Below are positions 1 to 12,999 of a DNA stretch of 64,000 bases, in pieces. Both the position numbers and the translations under genes were made by a program. The notes below the pieces were generated by a model. The model ran no database searches. It saw only the letters and a list, made by a program, of their open reading frames with translations, and was not told the origin of the DNA. This stretch comes from Chrysomallon squamiferum (Eukaryota > Mollusca > Gastropoda > Neomphalida > Peltospiridae): positions 7,706,169 to 7,770,168 of the forward strand of contig CM022679.1 of assembly GCA_012295275.1 (NCBI GenBank), in the 5' to 3' direction. The stretch's first letter is position 1. Each line of letters starts with the position of its first letter.

Positions 1-79
1 CATTTACGTATTGTTGATTCTTGTACAGCAAAGCGTAAGATTGTCAGTTTCTAGTGTATAACATTATTCAGCTAAAGCA

Positions 80-507
80 ATGATGTCGAATCCTGCGGTC
101 GGAGGTACTGCCTATGGTGCTGGAAAGGCCGGTGGGCCGTTTGATCCAGTAGAATATATTAAAAAGCCTCAAGTTATACTAAGATTAGTTAGTTTGGTAA
201 GTTTATAATACTCGAATTTATTATGCCGTTTTGCCAAGAATGTTTCTGTTCAGTTCCGGCTATTTCGCATTATCGATTCTTTCGGGCCTTGTAATAAACT
301 CAACAGACAACTGTTCTGGCCAGTGTTTCTGTTGTTAAAAATGTTATTGTCACTTGTATATACGAATTTAGATTACATCTTAACAAATTCTTTGAAATCA
401 AACAAATAATCGCAATTACTACTAAAGAAAAATTTGTAAATGTGTCAATCGTTAAAATGGCCCAAATTGTCGTTTTAAAGAAATCGGAAATGTATCCAAT
501 TTTGGAA

Positions 508-569
<62 letters not shown>

Positions 570-3500
570 ATAATAATAATAATAATAATAATATGGGTAG
601 AACTGTTGCCAACAGTATATAACTGACAATTTCTATAGAAGATCATTTTCCAATAATCCACAAAATAGACCAAATATTTATGACATAATCTTTTGAGAAA
701 TTAAAGAAAAGGTAGGAGGGAAAAAAACACCGCCATTGGTTTCATTCCAGCATACAGAATTTCACAAAGAACATTTTATAAGCTAAATTATGTAATGTAA
801 TCATGTGTATTTGGCAAATCCTCAGTTTAAACTACTATTCTGTCATTACCATTAAGCCTTCTTTTTTATTATTATTATTAACATCCAAAATTATCAAGGT
901 ACTTCTGATATCATGGACTTCTTTTGTCAGATTTCACCATTATCATATAGGAGAAAATAGAAGCTTTGATTTTGGTCAGTATTTTCAGTAACTTGCTGTG
1001 AAATATATACAAATTAATGACAATTTATTACATATTTTTTAATAAAGGAGACAAAATAAATATATATGGAACAGTTTCATGCTGTATTTTAGCTTTTTTG
1101 TTTTTATTTTTTAAATGACTGACTTTATTCAAAGAAACTGGCAATTTTCAACTTTGTAAATTATATACATTAAGTCAAAATATTAAAATTTAAAAAAATG
1201 AATACTAGCAACAAGGCACACATCAGTCAACACAAAAATATCAATTACTTCTGATTTTTTTTTTTTTGTTTATCATTATATTCTTATATGTAAATAGTAA
1301 TCCACATAATTTAGAAAATATAAATAAATTTTTACATTAAGTTCTAATTTATTATTTTTAATAATCAAATGAAAAATCTTTAACAGCATATATAACACAC
1401 ATTAATTAGGTAATGTTTATGTATACAATATACTTATATTTTTTAATTCAAGAAAGCTGGATAACATATAACAGAATTTTATATTAATAATTACTACTGG
1501 TATGTATCGGATGTGTTATTTTCTAATAGATTTGTTCTTAAATACATCTGTTCTTTTTTTAAGAAATATTAAAAACATAATAATGACACATATATATAAA
1601 TGGGATGTTGTTAATGTAATTTACTTACTAATAGTTGAAATGCAATATTTAAAATTAATAACAGAACCATGTTTAACCTGTACAATAATGCACATGATAT
1701 ATATATATATATTAATATTAATCTGGCATAACAATTTTAAAAAAAGTTTTCAGTAAAAACTAATTTCAGACCTGAGTAAAGACATTTATTACTCACTTTT
1801 TAAGTAAAATGAATGTATGATTGTTTAACAGTATACATTCAGTTACTGTGTCAGGTGTACATTTTCTTGTGTAATGATAAGAGAAAAATCAAATATTAAT
1901 GTCACATTTCAGATTCTGTTAATAATTAAAAGCAGGGGACTTTAATATTGAAAGTTTTCCATAGAACAAATAATAATGAATTAGCTCCTGTTCCCATTGC
2001 AAGTCACTACTTGGTAAAAAAAAATACTTTATAAAATTTCTTTTGTGGTGTTTGTAATTTGTAATTTGAATTTTTTTTTATTTTTTCTTTTTTTAAATTT
2101 TTTTTTGGATTTAATTAGTATTTGACAGATTCGAGACATACACATTAATGTGCTAACTGCCAAAAATACTTCATATATACATTTCCTTTCATACTTGCTT
2201 TTAAAAATGTGCATGTATGTATTTATATATATGTGTATGTGTGTCTGTAGACATTAACAGACGTTTGTTTTATTTTGCAGCTGTTTTCTATTATCGTATT
2301 CAGCTGCCTCTTGTCAGGTGGGTCATTTGCCCACCAGTGTCAGATGAGTGGGGACAGCAATGCTTGTGGTTACGGAACTGGTATTGGTTTTCTTGCCTTC
2401 CTGATCTGTATTGCCTTCTTGATCATAGACGCACTTTTTGATAACCTGAGCAGTGTCCAGCACAGGAAGTATGCAGTCATAGCAGATCTCTCTCTGTCAG
2501 GTATTAAAATTAAGTCAAATGTTCACACAGAGAAAAAAACCAACAAATCTGTCACATATACATATTTTATTGATTATTTTTTTTATTATTATTAATTATC
2601 AATTAATATAATTACTTCATGTATTTTTTTCAATCCATTATTAATATAATTACTTGGACTTTTTTTTTTTCAATTCATCATTAATATATTTTTTTGTTTT
2701 ATCAATTTATATAATATTTATGTGTGCGTATGTATATATATATATATATTTTGTTTTTGTTTTGTTTTGCTCTGTGTTTTAATATAAAAAAAAAAAAATT
2801 TATATCATTTAATTGTTTTGATTGTTTTTTTGTTGGTGCATTTTTTGTTTTTTGTTTAATCATCATTATATTCTTTAGGTTTAAAAAAGTACTTACACAA
2901 CTGCATTTATGGAATTTGTAAAAAATAAATGAATTTCAAAAGCTGTATATAGAAACATAAAAAAATATTTTTTGTTTATAAACCTTATTCCATATTTCTA
3001 TAATCAAAAAAAGTAAAAATATGTCAGGCTTTTTTTCACCAATAAAAATTACTTTAATCATAATAAAAATATTTTTTTAGAATTATTACCAGCCATTAAT
3101 TAAATAAGTTGTTTGATAACTTAGTGACATTAATTAGATAAATCAATGTTTTTATTAAATAAATAAATCCGTATTTGTCCATCTGTGTGTATATATGTAT
3201 GTATTTAGTTAGTTATTTTTTTTTTTTTTTTTTATATTTTTTTTTTAAATTTATTTATTAAAAGAATACATAGCAGTGACAACACATTAGAAAGCAACTT
3301 TAATACTATTCATGTTTTTTTTGTTGTTGTTTTTTTGATACAAAAGGTCTGTGGACCTTCCTCTGGTTTGTTGGCTTCTGCTACATGACTAACAAGTGGG
3401 TCAATACAGACACTACAGCTGACTACTACAACAAACGTGGACATGGCAGAGACGACATTCAGGCAGCCATAGCATTTTCATTTTTCTCCATCGCTACATG

Positions 3501-4463
3501 GGTAAGTAGTAAAGTGCTTGTAGGTTATTTTTAACTTGCTTCCGTCATCCTTTTTTTTTTTTTTTTTTCCCCCCTAATCACTATATTGATAAAGAGAGAA
3601 ATCTGCTTGTAGATCAGTTTTAACTTGTTACCACCAAGGAAGGATGTTCATACAGATGCTTGTGAAAATGCTTGACAGACTGAGTAACCGTAAACTATAG
3701 TTTTTTTAGTGGGGGTTCATAACTAGTCTGTTAATGTTGAAAGTTTATCACATATTTAATTACATTTTTTAGACTATATTTCTCAGGTTTGAGTTATACC
3801 TTTTCCATTATTTCTAGCTTTTCTTTTTTTTATATGCAGACATTGTGTTTGTAAATTACCATATGTATATTCCATATCTGACATGCACATTTATACCAGG
3901 ATGTTTTGCATTTTGTTAACATTTATATGAAAGAAACCAAAACATTGAAATGTTTTCTTTTCGGTAACATTTATACCAAATAAGCTGATGCATTCAGATA
4001 TTTACATTTCAGTTAACATTTAACCAAATAAATTATAGCATATTTATGTTTCATTAAACTGGCACACACATTTAATATATTATTGACAATTACACCAGAA
4101 TGAACCGCTGCTGCATTCTGTTATTTGTGTTTCATTAACATTTATACCAAAAATGGATTGTGGCTACAGTCAGCAGCACATGATTATTATTATTATTATT
4201 TTTCATTAAACGTTCTGTTTATAACATAAACCAAATTTATCAATTTTTTAAAAAATTTTTTTTGTCAGGCTGGACTGACATTCTTCGCAATCCGGCGCTA
4301 TCGAGCTGGGGCTCAGGACGTCTTTACTTCAGGCTACGAGCCCGACCCCAACGCCTCCTCCCCTTACTCGTCGTTTCCAGGAAGTGACACCGGTGACCCC
4401 TACCAGCAGCCACCGTTCAGCCAGCAGAAGGAAGTACCTGACTACCAGGCTCCCACTTACTGA
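80..4463 (+). CDS. SYNGR: Synaptogyrin, complete, 4 coding exons, 228 aa
   Basis: Four-pass MARVEL-type membrane protein of synaptic and other small secretory vesicles. Coding exons are 80-196, 2281-2500, 3347-3501 and 4269-4463 (stop TGA 4461-4463). All junctions are GT-AG and the phases agree (0, 1, 0). Hydrophobic segments lie at about residues 32-52, 72-92, 104-126 and 153-175. The first lumenal loop has Cys59 and Cys68. Family hallmarks I recognise are FLWFVGFC in TM3 and AAIAFSFFSI entering TM4. The C-terminal cytosolic tail is Pro/Gln/Tyr-rich and ends YQAPTY, as in synaptogyrins. The length matches the family (about 220-235 aa). The first of two consecutive ATGs (80, 83) is taken as start; 1-79 is then 5' UTR. 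No breaks are visible. Molluscs may have more than one synaptogyrin, so the paralogue number is not assigned. Confidence 0.96.
197..2280 (+). other. Synaptogyrin intron 1 with a TAC/TAA microsatellite
   Basis: A 2.1-kb intron (donor GTAAGT, acceptor TTTTGCAG). It contains a compound microsatellite at about 508-592, with (TAC)n passing directly into (TAA)n. The rest is AT-rich with several poly-T runs. No other gene or RNA was seen. Confidence 0.85.
2501..3346 (+). other. Synaptogyrin intron 2, nothing notable
   Basis: AT-rich intron with poly-T and TA runs between coding exons 2 and 3. The acceptor is ACAAAAG at 3340-3346. I see no gene, RNA or mobile element in it. Confidence 0.8.
3880..4160 (+). 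repeat. Degenerate short tandem repeats in synaptogyrin intron 3
   Basis: The phrase GTTAACATTTATACCAAA or a close variant recurs about five times with irregular spacing (about 3886, 3917, 3966, 4014, 4135). It is interspersed with CATTCTG- and TTTCATTAA-like words. This looks like a decayed minisatellite with a period of about 50 bp. Confidence 0.5.
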
Positions 4464-5226
4464 GTTTCGTGTCTCCGCATTCCAAACCAGTTTAGAACTG
4501 ACGGAGGATGCTATTTCTTGTCCGTTGCACCAATTAGAAGCTCAGATTGGCAAAACAGTGTTTTTCTTTGTTTATATATGTTTTTCAGACTTGTTTATAC
4601 ACACTTTTAATTTTAAAAAAAATTTGTTTTTAAATATATGTAAGTATATATATATATATATGTTTGTTTTGTTTATGATTTTTGTTACCATTTCTTAGTA
4701 TCTTTGCGTTAGTGAGAATAATATTATCCTGTTTGTGATAACTCCTTTTTCCTGTGATATATTCACATTACTCCATTATGTTTATCAATTAAATGATTTT
4801 GTTTATTTTGAAGCTATAGTCTCGTCATTAGCTAGTTTCCAAATCAAATATTTTAGTTTGTTAATTTATTCCACGTAATGTAAATATTTTGTTTATCTTA
4901 TTTTACAATCAGTATTGTTTAAATCACTGAAATATTTTTTTTATTTTAGAGACTGCAAAGTTATTCTTTTTAGTGAAGTTTTCTTTAATTTTATGCTAAA
5001 ATACATTTGATGACGGCATCATGTAAGTAATCTTGAAGTCTGATTTGTCAATCTCTGCTTTGTTCTGACTGGTGCAGCCAGACAGCAAGCATCATTTCAG
5101 GGATTTTTAATGTCGAGTTTAAATGTCAAGTTGAAAAGAATAGTTATCAGTAGTATGATTGGTGGTGTTTGTTTTCATACTTTGCATCAGATGTCCTAGA
5201 AATCGCACAATGGTCAATTAAATCAG

Positions 5227-5260
<34 letters not shown>

Positions 5261-8200
5261 AAATTTACGTAATTGTTCATTAAATTTATCCACGTTTTAA
5301 AATATTCTGAACTCATAAGATCTGTTTTATATGGTATGACAGAAATTGATAAAAAGGTTTATTACCATCCTGGAAATTAAAATTTTATTACCCTTATGGA
5401 AATTTTAAAAAATACGTATATATTTTTAAAAAAAACAGAAATTTAAAAGGATGTTGTATCTAAATGCTGGACATAAAGCTATATTATTATGGTTGTCAGT
5501 TTTATGTAGGCTAACATCACAGGCTTGTAACATTTTTATATATACGATGCTGTAAATGGAGTTACATATCTTTCTCTCAACAAAAGCTTCTGTTGATTTT
5601 ATTTCATCAGAAAGGAGCATAGTCTGTCATTGTTGTCTTTCTGAAAGATTGATGTCGATGTACTGAGAACAGCACCACACACAAGTATTGGAATAGACTC
5701 ATATATTCTTGGCTGTTGTTTCGAAGTAGCATCATGAACGTTGTCCTGGTTTGTCTGTTGTTGTACATAGAAAACAAGCTGTATGATTGGTCATAGGTTA
5801 AACAGCCTCATACTGTTAACTAACAGTTCATTGGTCATAATTTTGTTTCTAGTTGTTATGATTGGACAGAGGTTTATTAACAAGCAATCCTGTTGGTTAA
5901 ATATTTGATACAGATCTAAAGAAGCATTCTGATTGGTCAGAGGTATTTGGCAGAAGTTGTTAATAGATTTAATTGCTGTTTGATCTTCCCCTGGTCTTGG
6001 TTGTCATCATAATTCACTATTGTTTTTATTGCAAACTGGCTGTTTTGTTTTCTTCCAGCGTTTACTCATATTTTGTGATTTCTATATTAAAATTCATTGC
6101 CATAATCTCACTGAGTATATAAATATTTATGTTTACTAGTAAATGCTGTTCATGAAATTTTATACCTGATTGCTTTGAAATGTATTAATCCTTCTCTTAA
6201 AAAAAAGATTGTAAAAGTTTTGTGGTTGTTTTCATGCAAGATTGATTCTTCAGATTTAATAATAGGTGCTCCTTAATACCACTAAAATAACAATTTTAAA
6301 TTTTCCACATTTTTGTTTTCTTATGATGTTACACATCCCAGGTAATTTTAGTTCTGAATGCTAAATTAAATTTCACACAACTAACAGTTTGTTATTATCA
6401 TACGTAAATGTTACAAAATTTAATTATTTGAAAGATAATAAATTCTGTTCAAATAAATTTCACGTGATACTTTATATCACTACTGAACTCATCAATATTT
6501 TCTTTAATCTCAGAAAAAGAAACATACCTGACATTCAGTTTTGAAATTTTGAAATTTTAACCAATTTTTTAAAAATCAATATTCTTAATGTTTTAATTGA
6601 GTGTACAAACAAGGTAACACAAATGTGCGTGTAGATATATTTATATCTCATTAAGTAGCATAATTAAGTTCATAATGGTACTGTAATTGTTTCCACATAT
6701 ATATTCCAGGTTTCTTCTACACTGATGTTAGCCTTGATGTGCCCATCTTGTTATAAATGACTAATTTGTTATATGGATAAGGCCAGGTTTTTTTTTTTTT
6801 AGTTTTTTTAATATATTTATATTACTTTGATGTCATTGCTCCATTTCATGGATGTTGCTTGTGTTAATGAATACTGGGTTAAATTATGTTGCTGATATGC
6901 TTATCGTTTTGTTTGTTTAAAAAGATTTAGTTTTGGGTGGTTTTTGTCCTTTGTATTTTTCTTATAATTTATTAACTGTTAATGTAATTATAGTATATCA
7001 TTTTTGTGGTTGTAGGCATTCCATTAAAAACATTTGTGTGGGTTTGTTTTTTTGGTTTTTTTTTTTTTTTTTTGTTGCTATATTTCATCCAAACCAATAT
7101 TCAGTGGAAAATTTGTTTTTTGATTGAACTTGTTTATATATGTATATTATATTTAACTCTATTCTACACACACAGGCACTCAGACAAACATACAGCCAGA
7201 GAGACAGTCACAGTTACTTGGTTTCAAACATAATATAAACATAAATGTATACACTTTTTGCTTTTGTTTCTCTACTTTGTTTTGGTTAACTTTTGTTTTG
7301 CTATCGTCATTTTTCATGATGTGATTGTTGTTTTGGAATGATTTGTTTTGTTTTACATTTTCGACTTGATTGTTTATAACACATCATACACACATTGAAA
7401 TAAATTTAGAAAAACTATTATATACTTTTAAAAAATTTCATTTTTATTGTATATATTTGTAGGGTATGCGTTTGTACATATATACAACATTATTTGTATG
7501 GTTATTTTAATCATTTACATCTCAAAAATTTATTTATTTATTTTACTGTTGCTATTTTATTTTAATTATTTTATTATTTTATTTTTGTTATTATTATTAT
7601 TTTTTTTTTTTTACATCACATAAATAAATTAAAAAATTGGAAATTTTCCCACCATTTTATATACAAACAACAGTAAAATCATGTTTAATCCCACAACTGT
7701 GGAATCACTTCTTTCAGAAACTTACATTACGATTTACAGTTAATCTCAACCTTTTTTTTTTTGTTTTTGTTCTAGTTTTCTTTTGTTTGTTTCTTTGATC
7801 TATGATTTTGTTAAATATCATTAACGAATTCATTTTATTTGCCAGATGTTAATACCTTGCCATATATGTCGACTTAATAAAATTAATTATTACAAATCAT
7901 TGCATAATAATAAGCCCTACATTTTAATCAGTAAAATTTGCACATTTCATGTAGATAATAAGTGTCACTATGTAACAAAAATTTTTTTTTTTTTAAAGAA
8001 TGATGTATGATTCAAGTAATGAAAAACAGAATGATTTATTAATTATTACTGAAAAAAGCAACAACAGTTTTCCTTATTTAAAATAATAATATAATAATAT
8101 AATAAAATAAATCATGAAGAAACATATATTGTATGAAATAACTGATGTGATGTATTAAACATCATTAATCAGTATTGATAGTCCATTTAGAGTTATACTT

Positions 8201-9055
8201 ACAAATTTGTGAAGAACCTGCCATATTTTGATGTAATTTCATTTTATCTATAAAATACATAAAATTATATTAACTGATCTTTATTGTGAGAAGTTTTTAA
8301 AACATTATTTAGAATTATCGGAAATAAAATAAATTTATCATTTCAATAATGAAATCCATTGGACGGCTAAAATTAGACTGTTATACTAACAAATACTGAA
8401 GTAAGTTTATTTATTTTAAGTAACTGAACATTCATTTATTGTTACTGGTGTAAAATAAAAATTTGTAGTGTGTTTTATTTATACAAAATTATTTCTAGAT
8501 ATCCTTGTGATGCAATACTTCAAAAAATGTCATTCCATTTGTGTATAGTTTTCTGTATTGTTAAATCCACTGTTTGTAGAAAGTAGGTGTGTCAGTAAAT
8601 GTAAGTAGATGTGAACATCTGGTGTATATTATAGTAGATGGAAGAATTCTCTCAGTGTTTTTATTACTTTTCTTCAGCAACGATCCATTGCATGTTGTAT
8701 TTGTTCACAAAATACCATCAAAAAAACCTGTGTTATCAAAATGGTAAATTCTCGCATGCAAATGTTGAAAAATATTGAAACAAATCGTTATTTCAAGAAA
8801 TAATATGCCTGCTTTCAGTCACTTGATGAAAATAAAATTTGCAGCCTAAGGTGCTTTTAACAAATAATAATAATGCAAACTAAATGTTTTAAATTACTTA
8901 AAGGATTTGTCTTCATTGTGTAGAGTAGGAGATCCTAGCTGCATCTTGTAGTGAGTTTGAATGTATTATAACGTTTGTATATGTGGACATCAACATAATT
9001 TATTATTATCATTGTCAAATAGAATAGAGTTTATTTGAATGGCAGCTTGTTACCA
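4464..9055 (+). other. Synaptogyrin 3' UTR and flanking noncoding DNA
   Basis: AT-rich sequence after the synaptogyrin stop codon. The first plausible poly(A) signal is ATTAAA at 4788-4793. Later AATAAA motifs (for example about 6438 and 6454) would give a UTR of about 2 kb, so the 3' end is not fixed. Around 5158-5936 the word ATTGG (inverted CCAAT) recurs, mostly as TGATTGGTCA. No coding exon was recognised. Confidence 0.5.
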
Positions 9056-9059
9056 ATTA

Positions 9060-9632
9060 ACATCAGAATGAATGTAGACATATAATATGCAATATTGCCA
9101 GAGGCTTTGATTACAGATATAGGTTCAGCTGCAATATTGCTTACTGTGAGCGTTTGACATCAGAATGATTATTTCATGTATATACTTCTACAATATATTG
9201 TTATGATGAAGGTTTCGCATCAGAATGAATATACATGTATAATATGCAATATTTCTTATTATCATGAGTGTTTAACATCAAAATGAATATACATGTACAG
9301 TATGCATTATTGCTTGTTAGGATGAAGGTTTCACGTCCAGAATGAATATGCATCTGTAATATGCAGTATTGCTTACTGCAGGGTTTTGACACAGATGCAT
9401 GTACAGTGTGCAGTATAGCTTATTTCCACAAAGGTTTGACCATACATACATGTATAATAATGCTTATCACGAGGGTTTGACAAATAGAATACACATGCGT
9501 GAAGCTCAGCATTGCTTATGAAGGTTTTGTATTGTAAAAAATTCACCTCTGTAATGTTCAGTATTGTTTCTTATCTCGAGGGTTTGACATCAGAATGAAA
9601 GTACCTGTGTAATATGCAATATTGCTTGTGTC
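9060..9632 (+). repeat. Diverged minisatellite, period about 60-75 bp
   Basis: About eight to nine diverged copies of a unit containing TTTGACATCAGAATGAAT, then TACATGTATAATATGCA and ATATTGCTTAT. Copies begin near 9060, 9157, 9208, 9267, 9327, 9386, 9429, 9472 and 9579. Divergence between copies is high, so the array is old. Short apparent ORFs here are repeat artefacts. Confidence 0.75.
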
Positions 9633-9657
9633 TATCTGGCATAATGTATTCATTAAT

Positions 9658-9689
<32 letters not shown>

Positions 9690-11086
9690 GTGGAGTAAGC
9701 TTGTACTGTAATGTTTAATTCAGATTTTGATAGATTTTATTTTCATAGTATTATTTAATTTTTTATTTTTTTTATTATTATTAAAACATTTAATAATGAA
9801 AACAAAATTAATGTTTTGTTTAGATCAAGCTATGATACAGAATGTTTGAAACTGTTTTGTCTTGGATCTAAACATTTCTGATTTATAATATAACAAATAA
9901 TAAAACAAATTAAACATTTTTATGAAATCCAAACAAAAAATAAAATTCGTCTGCACATAAAATGTGACAATGAATCTTTTTATAAAATACAAATTTTGTT
10001 GGTGAATGTTATTAAAATGAGTTGTACTACAAAAACATTAGATAAAGACATAATACTTTTTTTTTTTTTTTTATTATATTATAAAAAGAAAAATTCTCTT
10101 CTTTTTTTCTTTCTACCAAACAACTAGATTCTGCTTTATTTAATAAAATTAATGATTCTTTATATCATCTTTAAAAAAAAATAATAAAAGGAATTACATA
10201 AAATAGTTTTTATATTAGTAGAAATTATTTTTCTCCTCTAAATGATAATCAATAGATAATTTGCATCTTTGTTGTCATAACACTTTGGTTAACAATGCAC
10301 GTTGAACATTCATTCATTCCTGCGTTTGATAATAATTTAAAAGCAGATTTAACTGATTATATCGGCAGAAACCCTCAGTCATTGTGACCTTGTCAACTCT
10401 GAATCATTATTGATGGAAAAAAGTCACTTGTCCTATCTAGCTGCAGTGTGTAGAATATGCTGTTCTAATGTCTAGCTGTCTGGTAAATACTAAGAGAGAG
10501 TTAGCTGTGAGTTGTGTGTGACAATGCACATATAGACAGTTATGTTTGCTATTGTGTTTTATTGTTAAACACCATTTCTGTCAATAAATTCATTGAAATA
10601 CCTAAATTTTGCTGTTGTCAATGTTTATTTTCTTCTTCCGTTTCTTCTTCTTCTTCTTCTTCTTCTTCTTCTTCTTTTATTATTATTAAGATCATTATTA
10701 ATTAGTGTTATTATTGTTATTATTATTACTTTTGTTATTATCTTCATTTTTATAATTATTACTATTATCAGCATCACCACATTATACCAAGTGTTGTAAT
10801 TATTTTGATAAATCATTTATATTAATGCAAGGAAATATTTCCATACCAAGTTCTGAATATAAAATAAACCTTAAAAAAGTTGTTTGATATTATTCTCTCA
10901 GTTACGTGCAGAATTGATTCATAAATAAGGTGATTCTTTACGCACAATTTCTCTTCTGCAAGTGTGTTAACTGCAGGAATCAATTGTTCATCTGACAAGT
11001 GATTGATTATTTCCTATCGCAAGTTCTGCTCGTTCTAGCAGGAAATAATCAATTGTAGAGAAAGTCGTTATGAAAGATCCTTGAAT
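9633..11086 (+). other. Noncoding intergenic DNA with a TTC microsatellite
   Basis: Poly-T runs occur at about 9661-9689 and 10060-10070. A (TTC)n tract at about 10630-10676 passes into ATT repeats. No gene was recognised. Confidence 0.7.
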
Positions 11087-11392
11087 CTAATCATCAGACA
11101 GATCTGTGTCAGTGGAGAAGTTCTTAACAACACTGTTCTTAGCTCTGATCAAGGCTGTGTCTAGTATTCTTGAAATACTTTTTTTGTATATTAAGAACAG
11201 TGGCTGAATGCTCAAAAGGCTGTAAATTGCTGGGTCAACAGCTATTTCACACATTCCATAAAAGCTGAGATATTTCCTGTCCTGTCTATGGGATGGCGCA
11301 TAAAATACATCCTTTACTGTTAACAGAGAAGAGCAACCCATGAAGTAGCAGCAGAAGATATATGTCTCATTATCTAAGTGGTCTTCAACCAT
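11087..11392 (-). other. Isolated 101-codon open frame, probably not a gene
   Basis: A moderately complex block that stays open for 101 codons on the minus strand, starting at an ATG at 11392. I recognise no domain and see no splice partner, promoter or poly(A) context. It may be a fragment of an old mobile element. It is listed because its composition differs from its AT-rich neighbours. Confidence 0.2.
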
Positions 11393-11495
11393 TGTGGTCT
11401 TTAACCATTAATAAAATGTGTTTGTGTCTTGTTAAATAAAAGACGGGGTTTTTTAATGTTTTTTTTACACTGCTTAAAATTTTATTATTTCCTTT

Positions 11496-11570
11496 GAGCT
11501 GTAACTCAGTGGTTACAGTATAGGACAGAGATGTTGTAGGTCTCGGGATCAATTCTCACTTCTTATCCTG
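11496..11570 (+). mobile_element. tRNA-derived SINE head with A and B boxes
   Basis: A box TAACTCAGTGG at 11502-11512 and B box GGATCAATTC at 11546-11555 (9 of 10 to GGTTCRANTC), about 34 bp apart as in tRNA genes. A D-arm-like GTAACTCAGTGGTTAC precedes an unstructured anticodon region. There is no intact acceptor stem or CCA context, so this is a SINE 5' head, not a functional tRNA. The body and tail downstream (to about 11640) are not resolved. Confidence 0.6.
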
Positions 11571-11837
11571 TCTGTGTTTCACTTCTAAAGACTGTGGTAT
11601 GTGTTTCTTTAATCATATATAATAAATAACACATAAAATCAGAATCAGGTTGTATTTATTATTTCATATAATGCCATATAACTCTCTTCTCTATGCAAAG
11701 AAAAGAAATATTTGAATTGTAAATATCTCTGCTATTTTATTTTTATTTGTATTTTCTCAGTACACAAATTCAGCAAATTAATTTCTTTATTCTTCTTAAA
11801 AATTCCATCAACATGTCAAGTCAGAATCTGTTATTTC

Positions 11838-11838
11838 T

Positions 11839-11937
<99 letters not shown>

Positions 11938-11938
11938 A
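11838..11938 (+). repeat. (CT)n microsatellite
   Basis: About 100 bp of nearly perfect CT/TC dinucleotide repeat with one interruption (CTCTAT) near its 3' end. The Ser/Leu-rich open frames across it are artefacts. Confidence 0.95.
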
Positions 11939-12499
11939 CTTTTCACCTAAAACGTTTTATGCACCAGACTTTCAGCAATAAATCTGGCAATGCTGTGGAA
12001 TGGCCTGATCTGTCTTTACCAGAGCTTACATTCTGAAGTGCAAACGTGAAGCTAGGCTGGATGGGCCGATCAATAAAAGCAGTGGGCAGTCATCAGCCAC
12101 ACACGACAGATTTCAGCATCCTCAGATTCATCACATGCTGTATAAACTGACTGCTTATTGACGTTGACTCAGCTAAAACTGCAGCGATGGCCATCTTCTA
12201 AGAGACAACTGTTTTTTGTCCACTGAAAATTTTAATCATGAAAAGTTACGTACAGTTCCACCTGTTTTTCTTGGTCCATTTCAGAATCTTATTAATTCAG
12301 AGGGATCAGGGGTCTTATTTAAAAATAAATAAATTTGTTTCAAGAAAGGATTATTTATAAGAATATTGAACTCTTCAGCATTTTTTTTTGTTTATAGTGA
12401 CGGTCTCGATAGAAATGTTAAATATATCAAAAACAAATAAAAATGGAAATTGTCATTGAAGTCTCGGTGAAATAAATGCTAGATTTGTTTCACAAATGT
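11939..12499. other. Unique, less AT-rich intergenic block
   Basis: About 12000-12210 has a more balanced base composition than its surroundings and no obvious repeats or open frame. I could not assign it; an old transposon fragment or a regulatory block are both possible. The remainder is ordinary AT-rich sequence. Confidence 0.3.
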
Positions 12500-12712
12500 T
12501 TAAGTAACAGAGTAAATTATTAACAATATTGTGAAGATTACAAACAGAACATAAATAAAAGTTTCGGTTCTGTTATGGATTATTTGTGGAAATATTAACT
12601 GAGCTGTAAAATACACAAAGCATGTCACCATATGTAGCCTTTTTGTAGAACAATAAATGAACAGATGAAGGACAACAGGTGGAGAATTTTTTAAATAAAA
12701 ATCAATATTTGA

Positions 12713-12785
12713 CACGCACACACACACAGAAACACACACACACACATAATTATGTATATGCATATTTGTGTGTGTATTTATATAT

Positions 12786-12816
<31 letters not shown>

Positions 12817-12873
12817 CAGACACACATGCAACAATAAAGAATTATAAATACTGATAAACGTATATAAATAAAC

Positions 12874-12916
<43 letters not shown>

Positions 12917-12945
12917 TACATACAAACACCCATACATACACTTTA
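12713..12945 (+). repeat. Compound (CA)n / (TA)n microsatellites
   Basis: Two blocks of CA repeats alternate with TA repeats (about 12717-12747, 12777-12820, 12877-12937). There is no coding content. Confidence 0.85.
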
Positions 12946-12999
12946 TTTCACCTGTAAATCAGAAAGAAACCTCCTTTTTAAAAAAAAAAAAATTTGTTC

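Noticed and set aside
11496-11570. Functional tRNA gene
   Set aside because: A and B boxes are present, but the acceptor stem and anticodon arm do not pair properly, as expected of a SINE head.
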